Position numbers and translations under genes: made by a program. The notes beneath the pieces were generated by a model. It was not told the DNA's origin, made no database searches, and saw only the letters and a list, made by a program, of their open reading frames with translations. Shown here in pieces: positions 25,717 through 35,394 of a DNA stretch of 64,000 bases (the first letter of the stretch is position 1; each line of letters begins with the position of its first letter). This stretch comes from JAAYCI01 sp964369525 (GTDB taxonomy: Bacteria > Bacillota > Clostridia > Oscillospirales > Ruminococcaceae). Location: positions 16,110-80,109 of the forward strand of contig CAYJEW010000002.1 of the NCBI GenBank assembly GCA_964369525.1, in the 5' to 3' direction.

Positions 25717-26889
25717 ATGTTTACTGTTGCAACCTTGAATAGGATATCGTCTAAGGGATTGAAGCGCCTGCCGAATTCGCTATTTCAAATTGAGGAAGAC
25801 GGGGCGCAAAGCCCAGACGCAATACTTGTGCGCAGTGCAAACTTACTGGATGCAAAGCTTGAAGAGAACCTGCTAGCCATTGCGCGTGCAGGCGCAGGTA
25901 CCAACAACATCCCGGTAAAAGATTGCAGTGAGCAAGGCATTGTGGTGTTTAATACACCCGGTGCTAACGCAAACGCGGTTAAAGAGCTGGTTTTGGGCGG
26001 GATGGTAATGGCCAGCCGCAATGTTGTGGGTGGAATTGCGTGGTGCAACAGCGTGGCCGACAGCAGTGAGGACCTGGGTGCACTTGTGGAAAAAAGCAAA
26101 AGCCGTTTTGCAGGCCCTGAGCTTGAGGGCAAAACACTGGGCGTTATGGGGCTTGGCGCAATTGGTGTGAAGGTGGCAAACATGGCTACCCACCTGCATA
26201 TGGAGGTGCTGGGGTACGACCCGTACATCTCGATAGACTCGGCGTGGAGCCTGTCGCGTAGTGTGAAACACAGCACTAATATATCGGATATTTTGCAAAA
26301 TTCTGACTACATTACGCTACACCTGCCTGCCACCGACGAGACCCGTGGGCTTATTGGCAAGGACACCATTGCGATGATGAAGGAAGGCGTGCGTATTCTT
26401 AACTTCTCTCGTAGCGAGCTTGTGGACGACAAGGCGCTGCTGCACGGGCTAAAAAGCGGGCGCATAGCTGCGTATGTGACAGATTTTCCAAAGGCAGAGC
26501 TTATGGGAGCACCGGGCGTTATAGCCATACCGCATCTGGGCGCCTCTACCCCTGAAAGTGAAGAGAACTGCGCTGTTATGGCGGCAGACCAGCTGAGGGA
26601 GTATCTGCTGAACGGTAACATAGAAAATAGCGTTAATATGCCTTCTATTCACATTCCCCGAAATGGCGGCGGGCGCATATGCGTGATAAACTACAACGAA
26701 AAAGGTATACTGGCAGGGCTTACCGCTGTGTTGGACGGTGCAGGGCTGAACATTGCCAGCATGACAAACAAGAGCCGAAATGAGTATGCATATACCATAA
26801 TTGATGTGGAAGGCGAAATTGCACCGCAAGAGATAGAGAAGATTAAAAAGGTAGAGGGCGTTATAAAAGCTAGGGCGATAAACCCATAA
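25717..26889 (+). CDS. serA: D-3-phosphoglycerate dehydrogenase with C-terminal ACT domain
   Basis: This 390-residue enzyme performs the first step of serine synthesis, oxidising 3-phosphoglycerate with NAD+. The NAD-binding loop is GVMGLGAIGVKVAN, followed by the catalytic Arg in LNFSRSELVDD and His in IPHLGAST. The usual catalytic Glu motif (DVFxxEP) reads VTDFPKAEL, with Glu one place out of register. An ACT regulatory domain occupies about 320-390 (GRICVINYNEKGILAGLTAVL). GGAGGGG precedes ATG 25717. serC and serB are not nearby. Close 2-hydroxyacid dehydrogenases cannot be wholly excluded, but the ACT domain favours SerA. Confidence 0.9.
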   Translation: MFTVATLNRISSKGLKRLPNSLFQIEEDGAQSPDAILVRSANLLDAKLEENLLAIARAGAGTNNIPVKDCSEQGIVVFNTPGANANAVKELVLGGMVMASRNVVGGIAWCNSVADSSEDLGALVEKSKSRFAGPELEGKTLGVMGLGAIGVKVANMATHLHMEVLGYDPYISIDSAWSLSRSVKHSTNISDILQNSDYITLHLPATDETRGLIGKDTIAMMKEGVRILNFSRSELVDDKALLHGLKSGRIAAYVTDFPKAELMGAPGVIAIPHLGASTPESEENCAVMAADQLREYLLNGNIENSVNMPSIHIPRNGGGRICVINYNEKGILAGLTAVLDGAGLNIASMTNKSRNEYAYTIIDVEGEIAPQEIEKIKKVEGVIKARAINP

Positions 26890-27009
26890 TTTTGCGGGTA
26901 GGTGTGTGCAAAAGTTGAATAACACACAATTTTTACAGGTTTTTTTGTGCTTTTGCAGTGTGGATGGTGTACAATGTAAAAACAGTGAAAAGCAAAGGCG
27001 GTAAAGAGC

Positions 27010-28020
27010 ATGGTTTTGGTAACGGGTGGCGCAGGGTATATAGGTAGCCACACCTGTGTTGAGCTGCTGCAAAGCGGGCACGAGGTGGTGGTGGCCGACA
27101 GTCTTGTGAATGCAAGCAGAGAGGCACTGCGCCGGGTGCAGGAGATATGCCAAAAGCAGGTGCGCTTTTATGAGGTGGACCTGTGCGATGAAGCCGCAGT
27201 GGAAAAAATATTCTGCGAAAACCCGCAGATTAATGCCGTTGTGCATTTTGCGGCGCTGAAGGCCGTGGGCGAGAGCGTGCAAAAGCCGCTGGAGTATTAC
27301 GCAAACAACATAGGGTGTTTGCTTAATGTTATAAAAGCCATGCGCCGCCACGGGGTGATGAATTTTGTGTTTTCGTCGTCGGCTACCGTGTATGGCCAGC
27401 CCGAGGAAGTGCCAGTGAAGGAAGACGCGGCGGTATCGGCAACAAACCCGTATGGCGCTACAAAGATGTTTGCAGAGCGCATACTTACAGATATATGTGC
27501 GGCAGAGCCTGCGTTTAATGTGGCTTTGCTGCGGTATTTTAACCCCATTGGGGCGCATCCGTCGGGCAGAATAGGCGAAGACCCTGAGGGAATTCCCAAC
27601 AATCTTGTGCCGTATATTGCGCAGGTGGCTGTGGGGCGGCTTTCGCATGTGAGCGTGTATGGTGACGACTACCCAACCCCGGACGGCACAGGCGTGAGGG
27701 ATTATATTCATGTGGTAGACCTTGCGCTGGGGCATGTGGCCGCGCTGAAAAAGCTGGAGCAAAACTGCGGGCTTTTTGTGTGTAACCTTGGCACAGGGCA
27801 GGGGTACAGCGTTTTGGAGATAATAAAAGCGTATGAAAAGGCGGCTGGAAAGCCGATACCGTATAAAATAACCGCAAGGCGCGCGGGCGACGTGGCTATA
27901 GTTTATGCAGACCCAAAAACAGCACAGCAAGAGCTGGGGTGGACAGCGCAGTACGGCATAGAGCAGATGTGTGCGCATTCGTGGGAGTGGCAAAAGCAAA
28001 ACCCAAGAGGGTATAAATAA
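27010..28020 (+). CDS. galE: UDP-glucose 4-epimerase
   Basis: This 336-residue extended short-chain dehydrogenase interconverts UDP-glucose and UDP-galactose. Visible are the NAD loop TGGAGYIGS (6-14), HFAALKAVGES, SSSATVYGQ with the catalytic Ser/Thr, the catalytic YxxxK as NPYGATK, RYFNPIGAHPSG and the substrate loop. These are the hallmarks of group-1 GalE. ATG 27010 has AAAGGCGG upstream. The nucleotidyltransferase gene begins 60 bases later, so the two probably form an operon supplying activated sugars for surface glycans. Confidence 0.96.
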   Translation: MVLVTGGAGYIGSHTCVELLQSGHEVVVADSLVNASREALRRVQEICQKQVRFYEVDLCDEAAVEKIFCENPQINAVVHFAALKAVGESVQKPLEYYANNIGCLLNVIKAMRRHGVMNFVFSSSATVYGQPEEVPVKEDAAVSATNPYGATKMFAERILTDICAAEPAFNVALLRYFNPIGAHPSGRIGEDPEGIPNNLVPYIAQVAVGRLSHVSVYGDDYPTPDGTGVRDYIHVVDLALGHVAALKKLEQNCGLFVCNLGTGQGYSVLEIIKAYEKAAGKPIPYKITARRAGDVAIVYADPKTAQQELGWTAQYGIEQMCAHSWEWQKQNPRGYK

Positions 28021-28080
28021 ATATGGCGTAGGCAAGGTGCCGTAAGGCATAGAGCCTTTAGCCGAAAAAAGGAGCAGAAC

Positions 28081-29001
28081 ATGAGCAAACCTGTACTGGC
28101 GATTATGGCGGCCGGAATGGGCAGCCGATATGGCGGGCTGAAGCAGATGGACCCTGTGGGCCCGGGTGGCGAAGTGATTATTGACTATTCGCTGTATGAT
28201 GCAAAAAAAGCAGGGTTTGACAAAGCAGTATTCATTATTAAACGTGCTATTGAGAAAGATTTTAGGGAGATAATAGGCAAAAGGGTAGAGCAGCATATTG
28301 ATGTGGAGTATGCTTTTCAAGAGCTGGACCAACTGCCTGCCGGCTTTGAGGTGCCGCAAGGGCGCGAGAAGCCTTGGGGTACAGCGCATGCGCTACTGGC
28401 GGCAAAGCATGTGATTAACGGGCCGTTTGCGGCTATCAATGCCGACGACTATTATGGCCCGCAAGCGTTTAAAGAGATATATAACTTTTTGGCAGCGCCG
28501 CAAAAGGCCGACGGGCGCCAGCACTATGCTATGGTGGGATACAGGATTGAAAATACCGTTACAAGCCATGGAACGGTGGCACGCGGCGTGTGTGTGGAGG
28601 ATAGCGAGGGCTATCTTACAGGCATTGCCGAGCGTTTGAAGATAGAAAAAACAGCTAGCGGCGCACGCTTTACCGAAGACGACGGCCAAAGCTGGACAGA
28701 CATTGCCGCAGGCACGCCTGTGTCTATGAATTTTTGGGGGTTTGGTAAGGACTTTTTGCAGCTTGCGCAGGATAATTTTGCGGAGTTTTTGCAGCAAGGC
28801 CTGAAAGAGAACCCGATGAAGTGTGAATATTTACTGCCAAACTACGTAAACCAGCTGATGCAGGCGAGTGTTGCCGACGTGAAGGTGTTGCAAAGCGGAG
28901 ATGTGTGGCACGGCGTTACATATAAAGAAGACAAGCCGGCCGTTGTGCAGGCGCTGGCGCAAAAACACAAGGACGGTGAATACCCCACACCGCTTTGGTA
29001 A
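28081..29001 (+). CDS. sugar nucleotidyltransferase-family protein
   Basis: This 306-residue protein has a Rossmann-like nucleotidyltransferase fold. The N-terminal loop LAIMAAGMGSRYGGLKQ binds the NTP, and AAINADDYYG holds the metal-binding Asp pair. NDP-sugar synthases of the GlmU/RmlA/GalU superfamily share these. A long insertion (residues ~165-225) and absence of the LKALV-type GalU signature mean the sugar cannot be named. AGGAG lies seven bases before the ATG. It follows galE, which suggests activation of a hexose-1-phosphate for glycan synthesis. Relatives in gut Clostridia are common and usually annotated only by superfamily. Confidence 0.8.
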   Translation: MSKPVLAIMAAGMGSRYGGLKQMDPVGPGGEVIIDYSLYDAKKAGFDKAVFIIKRAIEKDFREIIGKRVEQHIDVEYAFQELDQLPAGFEVPQGREKPWGTAHALLAAKHVINGPFAAINADDYYGPQAFKEIYNFLAAPQKADGRQHYAMVGYRIENTVTSHGTVARGVCVEDSEGYLTGIAERLKIEKTASGARFTEDDGQSWTDIAAGTPVSMNFWGFGKDFLQLAQDNFAEFLQQGLKENPMKCEYLLPNYVNQLMQASVADVKVLQSGDVWHGVTYKEDKPAVVQALAQKHKDGEYPTPLW

Positions 29002-29013
29002 ATATTACAAAAC

Positions 29014-29042
29014 TGTACAATAGCCGCAGATGGTTGTATAAT
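29014..29042 (+). promoter_or_regulatory. promoter of the asp23-fakA pair
   Basis: -35-like TGTACA (29014-29019), 17-base spacer, -10 TATAAT (29037-29042). Confidence 0.5.
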
Positions 29043-29088
29043 ACTAAGGCAAGTATGGGTACGGCTGTGTGTAAAAAGGAGGCAAACC

Positions 29089-29436
29089 ATGATAACATTT
29101 TATAATACAATGGGAAAAATAAGCATGACAACAAGCTTTTTTTCAGAGCTTGTTGCTACCGCAGTGCAGAGCGGATATGGCGTGGCGGGTATGGCCACAA
29201 AGGGCGCTGCCGATAGCATTAGAAGTTTTATAAACAAAGACCACCCCGAAAAAGGTGTGCGCGTTACCGAGCAGGACGACGGGCTTGTAATAGAGCTGCA
29301 TATTATGGTAACGTATGGGCTTAACATTGCGCAGGCGGTGAAAAGCATTACGCACAAAATTAAGTATGTGGTGCAAGAGGCAACCGGCCTTGAGGTGAAA
29401 AGCATTCACGTTAGTGTAGACGATATAGTGGGCTAA
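29089..29436 (+). CDS. Asp23/Gls24-family protein (YloU-like)
   Basis: This 115-residue protein of the Asp23 family lies immediately upstream of a DAK-domain kinase, the conserved yloU-yloV order of Bacillota. The core VRVTEQDDGLVIELHIMVTYGLNI followed by SITHKIKYVVQEATGLEVKSIHVSVDDI is diagnostic. Family members associate with the membrane and are linked to envelope stress; the exact role is unsettled. AGGAGG lies before ATG 29089; ATGs at residues 8 and 13 are possible alternatives, and the family core begins after them. Spacing to fakA is 71 bases. Confidence 0.9.
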   Translation: MITFYNTMGKISMTTSFFSELVATAVQSGYGVAGMATKGAADSIRSFINKDHPEKGVRVTEQDDGLVIELHIMVTYGLNIAQAVKSITHKIKYVVQEATGLEVKSIHVSVDDIVG

Positions 29437-29507
29437 AAGCACCACTTTCAAAATAAAAAAGTACAGCCGCCAAAAAATGGCCGCTGCTATTAGGAGAGCA
29501 ATTTATT

Positions 29508-31199
29508 ATGATAAGCGGAAAAATGTTAAGAGATGCAATTATATCGGGGGCTAACTGTATTGATAGCCACAAGGCAGAGGTGGACGAGCTGAATGTGTTC
29601 CCTGTGCCGGACGGTGACACCGGCACAAACATGGGCATGACCTGTTCTGCCGCTCGCAACGAGCTTGTGGGTATAGCAGATGGCAGTAGTGTTGGCGATG
29701 TGGCACACACGGCGGCCTCGGCTATGCTGCGTGGAGCGCGCGGAAACTCCGGCGTTATTACATCGCTGCTATTTAGAGGCTTTTCAAAGGCTTTGGCGGG
29801 CAAAGAAGTTGCAGAGGCCGGCGATATTGTGCAGGCGCTACAAACAGGCGTTGCTGCAGCATACAAAGCTGTTATGAAGCCAACCGAGGGTACCATGCTT
29901 ACGGTAGCTCGTGTGGCCAGCGAAAAAGCTGGCGAAAGCGGCGAGCAAGACGCTGTGAAGCTGTGGGCTTTGGTGGTACGCGAGGCGCGCGCCGCGCTGG
30001 ACGAAACACCAAACCAGCTGGAAGTTTTGAAAAAAGCCGGCGTTGTGGACGCAGGCGGCATGGGTTTTTGCTATATTTTAGAGGGCATGCAGGCTGTTAT
30101 TGAGGGCAAAGGCATTCTGCCCGGAACACCCGCGCCTGCGCCTAAAAAGACGGCAAAGCTTTCCACCGCAAATGTGGGCAAGGGCGTATTTGCGCAAGAG
30201 CTAAACCCAGACATTACCAACGCATACTGCACAGAGTTTCTTGTGAACCGTGAAAAGAAAACCTCGCCCACAAAGCTGCGCGCGTTTTTAGAGTCTAACG
30301 GCGACAGCGTTGTTGTGGTGGACGATGACGATATTATCAAGTGCCATGTGCACACAGCAGACCCGGGCAAGATATTGACTAAGGCAATAGAGTTTGGGTA
30401 TCTTTCGGCCATAAAGATAGAGAACATGCACGAGCAGTACGAAACCCGCCAAGCGCAGGGCGCAGGGCTGGAAAAACAGGCCGAGGCAGAGGGCGCAGAG
30501 AACCCGGGAGCATTCCCGTATGCGGCGGTTAGCGAAGACCAAAAGTATGGCTTTGTGGCTGTAGCAGCGGGCGACGGCTTGCAGGAAGTGTTTAGCGACC
30601 TTGGCGCAGACGCTGTGGTTAGCGGCGGGCAAACAATGAACCCCTCTACCGAGGATATTCTTAGCGCTGTGCATAGCGTGCCTGCGGGCATTGTGTTTGT
30701 TTTGCCTAACAACAAAAACATTATTATGGCGGCAGAGCAGGCGTCTAAGCTGGCCGACCGCAAAGTGGTGGTTGTGCCTACCCGCACGGTGCCGCAGGGC
30801 ATGAGCGCAATGCTTGCGTTTGACCCCGACGCAGATGTGGACACAAACACCATAGAGCTTGGCAAAGCGGCCGACGCTGTTAAAACGGGGCTTGTTACCT
30901 TTGCGGCTCGTAACTCTGACTTTGATGGCAAAAAGATACAGCGTGGCGAGATATTGGCGCTGGAAGAGGGCAAGCTGTCGAGCGTGGGTACAGACATTAC
31001 CAAAATGACCTACCGCCTAGCGCGTGCCATGAGCAAACGCGACACCAGCTTTATTACGCTGATATACGGCAGCGACGTTAGCCGCGAAGATGCCGAGAAA
31101 ACAGCCGAAATAGTGCAGGAGAAGGTTGGCAAGAATATAGAGGTTACTCTTATTTATGGCGGCCAGCCTGTGTACTACTACATGGTTTCGGCCGAGTAG
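29508..31199 (+). CDS. fakA: fatty acid kinase catalytic subunit FakA (YloV, DAK2 domain)
   Basis: This 563-residue protein has an N-terminal DhaL/DAK2 kinase domain (about 1-200), recognised by NVFPVPDGDTGTNMG with the three Asp that bind two Mg2+, RGARGNSGVI, and DAGGMGF. A central domain is followed by a DegV-like C-terminal part (VFVLPNNKNIIMAAEQA, VVVPTRTVPQGMSAML). FakA phosphorylates fatty acids bound to a FakB (DegV) partner so that exogenous fatty acids can enter phospholipids via PlsX/Y; no fakB is seen in this window. GGAGAGC precedes ATG 29508. Transcribed with asp23. Confidence 0.93.
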   Translation: MISGKMLRDAIISGANCIDSHKAEVDELNVFPVPDGDTGTNMGMTCSAARNELVGIADGSSVGDVAHTAASAMLRGARGNSGVITSLLFRGFSKALAGKEVAEAGDIVQALQTGVAAAYKAVMKPTEGTMLTVARVASEKAGESGEQDAVKLWALVVREARAALDETPNQLEVLKKAGVVDAGGMGFCYILEGMQAVIEGKGILPGTPAPAPKKTAKLSTANVGKGVFAQELNPDITNAYCTEFLVNREKKTSPTKLRAFLESNGDSVVVVDDDDIIKCHVHTADPGKILTKAIEFGYLSAIKIENMHEQYETRQAQGAGLEKQAEAEGAENPGAFPYAAVSEDQKYGFVAVAAGDGLQEVFSDLGADAVVSGGQTMNPSTEDILSAVHSVPAGIVFVLPNNKNIIMAAEQASKLADRKVVVVPTRTVPQGMSAMLAFDPDADVDTNTIELGKAADAVKTGLVTFAARNSDFDGKKIQRGEILALEEGKLSSVGTDITKMTYRLARAMSKRDTSFITLIYGSDVSREDAEKTAEIVQEKVGKNIEVTLIYGGQPVYYYMVSAE

Positions 31200-31256
31200 C
31201 ATAGGCTAACCGATTTGATATAGGCTTGCGGATTTTTTATACAGATATAAAAAATA

Positions 31257-31299
31257 AGCTGCGGCACAGCTAGGGGTGCGCCCTAAAAAGTGAGCAGCT
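31257..31299 (+). promoter_or_regulatory. nested hairpin in the fakA-secA gap
   Basis: AGCTGC (31257-31262) with GCAGCT (31294-31299) encloses AGGG-gtgcg-CCCT (31272-31284). It lies 108 bases before secA. It could be a leader element of secA; short arms make chance plausible. Confidence 0.25.
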
Positions 31300-31406
31300 G
31301 CAAGCAGGGTTTGAAACTTTGGACAAATAAAAAACGTGTTGGCTTTGCATTTGGCAGGCTAACATAACCCAGCGCTTTTACAGCGCACGGCTTAGGAGAT
31401 GCGCAT

Positions 31407-34157
31407 TTGGCACTGTTTGATAAATTATTCGGAAGTTTTTCCGACAAAGAGATTAAGCGAATAAAGCCTATTACCGAGCAAATTTTAGCTATGGAAAGCG
31501 AATTTGCCAGTATGAGCGACGCAGAACTTCAGGGCATGACGCCGAAGTTTAAGCAGCGGCTTGAAAATGGCGAAAGCCTAGATGATATTATGCCGCAGGC
31601 GTTTGCGGTTTGCCGTGAAGCGGCAAGCCGTGTGCTTGAGATGAAGCATTTTCCCGTGCAGCTTATTGGCGGCGTAGTGCTGCACAAGGGCATGATTGCC
31701 GAGATGAAAACCGGCGAGGGTAAAACGCTGATGGCAACGCTTGCGGTATACCTGAATGCGCTAAGTGGTAACGGAGTGCATGTGGTAACGGTGAACGACT
31801 ATCTGGCAAAGCGCGATAGCGAGTGGATGGGCAAGCTGTACCGATATCTTGGCCTCTCGGTGGGGCTTATTGTGCATGGTATAGAGCCTGCACAGCGCCG
31901 CGAGCAATATGCGGCCGACATTACCTACGGCACAAACAACGAGTTTGGCTTTGACTACCTGCGCGACAATATGGTTGTGCAAAAAGACAATATGGTACAG
32001 CGTGGGCATGCGTATGCTATTGTGGACGAGGTGGACTCGATTTTGGTGGACGAGGCACGCACACCGCTTATTATTAGCGGCCAGGGCGACAAAAGCACCG
32101 ACCTTTACAACCGGGCAGACTCGCTGGCAAAAACCCTAAAAGCAACGCTTGTAACCGAGCTGGACGACAAGGTAGACCACGACGAAGACGAGGACATTAC
32201 AGGCGACTATATTGTGAACGAAAAAACCCGCACGGTTACGCTGACCAAGCGTGGCATTGTGAAAGCTGAGAAGTTTTTTGGGCTGGAGAATTTGTCGGAC
32301 GCAGAAAATATGGCAATTTCGCACCATGTGAACCAAGCGGTAAAAGCGCGCGGAGCTATGCGGCGGGATATCGACTATGTTGTGCGTGATGGCGAGGTTA
32401 TTATTGTGGACGAGTTTACCGGGCGCCTTATGGTAGGGCGGCGGTATAACGAGGGCTTGCACCAGGCTATTGAGGCAAAAGAGGGCGTGAAGGTTGAGCG
32501 CGAAAGCAAGACGCTGGCCACCATTACCTTCCAAAACTTTTTCCGCATGTACAAAAAGCTATCCGGTATGACAGGCACTGCTAAAACCGAAGAGGATGAA
32601 TTTAACGAGATATACGGCCTGCAGGTGGTGGAAGTGCCCACCAACAAGCCGATGGTTCGCATTGACCGTGCCGATGCTGTGTATAAAACAGTAAACGGCA
32701 AGCACGGTGCGGTTATAGAGCAGGTAAAAGAGTGTTACGAGAAGGGCCAACCGGTGCTTGTGGGTACAATTAGCATTGAAAAGAGCGAGCTGTTGTCGAA
32801 AATGCTAAAGAAGCAGGGCGTGAAGCACGAGGTGCTGAATGCGAAGCACCACGACAAAGAGGCGCAGATTGTGGCGCAGGCAGGCCGTAAAGGCGCTGTA
32901 ACCATTGCTACAAACATGGCAGGCCGTGGTACCGACATTGTGCTGGGCGGTAACGCCGAGTTTATGGCTAAAGAGGAGATGCGCAAGCGCAACTTTAGCG
33001 AAGAGCTATTGGTGGAAGCTACCGGCCATGCCGACACGAGCGATGAGGAGATACTGAATGCCCGCAAGGTGTATGCAGAGCTATATAGCGATAAAAAGCA
33101 GGTGATTGATGCCGAGGCCGAAGAGGTGAAAAAGGCGGGCGGCCTGTTTATAATTGGTACCGAGCGTCACGAAAGCCGCCGTATAGATAACCAGCTGCGT
33201 GGGCGCGCCGGCCGCCAGGGAGACCCCGGCGAGAGCAGGTTTTTTCTGTCTTTGGAAGATGACCTGATGCGGCTGTTTGGCGGCGAGCGTGTGCAGGCAA
33301 TGATGGACACGCTTGGCGTGGACGAAGATGTGCCGATTGAAAACAAGATGATTACCAGCACAATAGAAAACGCGCAACGCCGCATAGAGGGGCGCAACTT
33401 TGAAGCACGTAAAAATGTGCTTAGGTTTGACGATGTTATGAACAGCCAGCGCGAGATTATATATGGCCAGCGCCAGAAGGTACTCTCGGGCGAGGATGTG
33501 TCGGAAAATATTCGCACCATGATGCATGAGAGCATTGCAAGCAATGTGGCCACCTATTGCACAGGGCAAGAGCAGACCGAGTGGAACATTACCGGCTTGC
33601 GTGACCATTACCTAGGCTGGCTTACCGCAGAGCAGGACTTTAGGTATACAGAGCAAGAGCTGGAAGGTATGCAGAGCGAGCAGCTGACAGAATTTTTGGT
33701 ACAGCGTGCTGAAAAAATTTGCGATGACAAAGAGAAAAAGTATGGCGAAAAGATGATGCGCGAGCTTGAGCGTGTGGTACTTTTGCGCAATGTAGACACA
33801 AAGTGGATGGACCATATTGATGCGATGGACGAGTTGCGCCGTGGTATTTACCTGCGTGGCTACGCCCAGCGCGACCCTGTGGTAGAGTATCGGCTTGAGG
33901 GCTTTGATATGTTCGACGCCATGGTGGAGTCGATAAGAGAAGACGCAACCAAAATGCTGATAACCGTACAGATACGCAGTGGAGATGAGCCAAAGCGTAC
34001 ACAGGTGGCAAACCCCACAGGCGCCGTGGGAGCAGGCGCTACAGGCGATGTGAAAAAGCAACCGATACGCACAAAGGGGGCAAAGGTGGGTCCGAATGAC
34101 CCATGCCCGTGCGGAAGCGGTAAAAAGCATAAAAAATGCTGTGGACGTGATGCGTAG
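31407..34157 (+). CDS. secA: preprotein translocase ATPase SecA
   Basis: This 916-residue motor drives secretory proteins through SecYEG. Walker A is MKTGEGKT (100-107), Walker B has the DEVD box (208-211), the helicase-like motif TITFQNFFRMY and the second nucleotide fold AGRGTDIVLGG follow, and the zinc finger CPCGSGKKHKKCC closes the protein at 900-912. Length and domains are normal. The start is a TTG (31407) with AGGAG eight bases upstream and the expected first residues ALFDKLFG. ROK glucokinase begins 119 bases downstream. No secA2 features. Confidence 0.98.
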   Translation: MALFDKLFGSFSDKEIKRIKPITEQILAMESEFASMSDAELQGMTPKFKQRLENGESLDDIMPQAFAVCREAASRVLEMKHFPVQLIGGVVLHKGMIAEMKTGEGKTLMATLAVYLNALSGNGVHVVTVNDYLAKRDSEWMGKLYRYLGLSVGLIVHGIEPAQRREQYAADITYGTNNEFGFDYLRDNMVVQKDNMVQRGHAYAIVDEVDSILVDEARTPLIISGQGDKSTDLYNRADSLAKTLKATLVTELDDKVDHDEDEDITGDYIVNEKTRTVTLTKRGIVKAEKFFGLENLSDAENMAISHHVNQAVKARGAMRRDIDYVVRDGEVIIVDEFTGRLMVGRRYNEGLHQAIEAKEGVKVERESKTLATITFQNFFRMYKKLSGMTGTAKTEEDEFNEIYGLQVVEVPTNKPMVRIDRADAVYKTVNGKHGAVIEQVKECYEKGQPVLVGTISIEKSELLSKMLKKQGVKHEVLNAKHHDKEAQIVAQAGRKGAVTIATNMAGRGTDIVLGGNAEFMAKEEMRKRNFSEELLVEATGHADTSDEEILNARKVYAELYSDKKQVIDAEAEEVKKAGGLFIIGTERHESRRIDNQLRGRAGRQGDPGESRFFLSLEDDLMRLFGGERVQAMMDTLGVDEDVPIENKMITSTIENAQRRIEGRNFEARKNVLRFDDVMNSQREIIYGQRQKVLSGEDVSENIRTMMHESIASNVATYCTGQEQTEWNITGLRDHYLGWLTAEQDFRYTEQELEGMQSEQLTEFLVQRAEKICDDKEKKYGEKMMRELERVVLLRNVDTKWMDHIDAMDELRRGIYLRGYAQRDPVVEYRLEGFDMFDAMVESIREDATKMLITVQIRSGDEPKRTQVANPTGAVGAGATGDVKKQPIRTKGAKVGPNDPCPCGSGKKHKKCCGRDA

Positions 34158-34276
34158 CGGCGCTCGGCGGAGCTTAGGGGTTGCCGCAGGGCAAGGCACG
34201 GCGTACTGCGCTAAAATTGACCGCAATAGGCGGAACTGGATTTATATGATTTTGGCTAAGATAGGAGGCAGAGGCA

Positions 34277-35236
34277 ATGGCAGACAAGAGTTATCGTATA
34301 GGCATCGACCTTGGAGGGACGAACATCAAGGTGGGAGTTATTGACGAGCAGGCTGTTTTGCTGGGTAAACTATCTGCCAAAACAAGGCCGTATGACCGCA
34401 GTTGGCAGGAGGTTGTGGCCGACATGGCAGGCCTTGTAACAACCCTGCTGGATGAACATGGCATACCGCTTAGCGCCTGCGAAAAGCTGGGGGTGGGTAG
34501 CCCCGGAATGATAGACCACAAAAGTGGCGTGGTGGTGTTTGCTGGGAATTTTAACTGGGAAGATGTGCCGCTGGTAGAGCAACTTCAGCGCCATTTTGAG
34601 CTACCGATACGGCTAGCCAACGATGCAAACTGCGCTGTGATGGGCGAGGCGGCGGCTGGCGCTGCTAAAGGCTGCAGTGATGTTGTGTTGCTTACGCTTG
34701 GTACAGGCGTTGGCGGCGGGGTTATTGCCGGTGGAGTGCTACAACAAGGCGGCGGCGCAGGCGGCATGGAGCTTGGCCACACACTGCTGGTGATGGACGG
34801 CGAGAGCTGTACCTGCGGGCGCAAAGGATGCATAGAGGCTTATGCGTCGGCCGATGCACTTGTGCGCAACACAAAGTATGCGGCAATGCAACATAGCAGC
34901 TCGATGTTACATAAAATATTTACCGAAAACCCCGATAGCATAAGCGGTAAAACCCCGTTTGATGTGGCACGCGCAGGAGATGTGTGGGCACAGCAGGTGG
35001 TGGACGATTATGTGCGATATCTTGGCGAGGGGATAATAAATTTTATAAATATTTGGCGGCCTGAAAAGGTGATTTTGGGTGGTGGAGTGTCGAACGAAGG
35101 GGCCCCACTGCTTAAAGCTGTGAACGAGTATGTGAGCACCAGAGTTTTTGCAGGCGAGCGCAGAGCGGCGCCAGAGATTGTGCGGGCAGAGCTGGGCAAC
35201 GACGCAGGGCTTATAGGCGCTGCGGCGCTGGTGTGA
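34277..35236 (+). CDS. glcK: ROK-family glucokinase
   Basis: This 319-residue sugar kinase phosphorylates glucose at C6 with ATP. It shows the phosphate-1 loop IGIDLGGTNIKVGV (8-21), the catalytic Asp in LANDANCAVMGE, the adenosine loop TLGTGVGGG, and the ROK zinc motif CTCGRKGC after the zinc/substrate histidine in ELGH. There is no N-terminal DNA-binding domain, so it is a kinase and not an NagC/XylR-type repressor. AGGAGG lies before ATG 34277. Together with the GH13 glucosidase and aldolase in this window it fits glucose use. A terminator follows. Confidence 0.93.
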   Translation: MADKSYRIGIDLGGTNIKVGVIDEQAVLLGKLSAKTRPYDRSWQEVVADMAGLVTTLLDEHGIPLSACEKLGVGSPGMIDHKSGVVVFAGNFNWEDVPLVEQLQRHFELPIRLANDANCAVMGEAAAGAAKGCSDVVLLTLGTGVGGGVIAGGVLQQGGGAGGMELGHTLLVMDGESCTCGRKGCIEAYASADALVRNTKYAAMQHSSSMLHKIFTENPDSISGKTPFDVARAGDVWAQQVVDDYVRYLGEGIINFINIWRPEKVILGGGVSNEGAPLLKAVNEYVSTRVFAGERRAAPEIVRAELGNDAGLIGAAALV

Positions 35237-35256
35237 TAAAAAGTGATTAAAAACGG

Positions 35257-35280
35257 GCGGCCCGGCAGTAGGGCCGCTTT
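35257..35280 (+). terminator. terminator after glcK
   Basis: GCGGCCC (35257-35263), seven-base loop, GGGCCGC (35271-35277), followed by TTT. Confidence 0.6.
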
Positions 35281-35394
35281 GTGTATAGCAGGCGAAAAAC
35301 ATGGCATACCGCAAAATTTATCTGTGGTGTGCAGGGCGCCCAGCAGGTGCTCGATTTGTAAAAAAAGCGCACAAGCGCAGTGGAGGGTTACGGG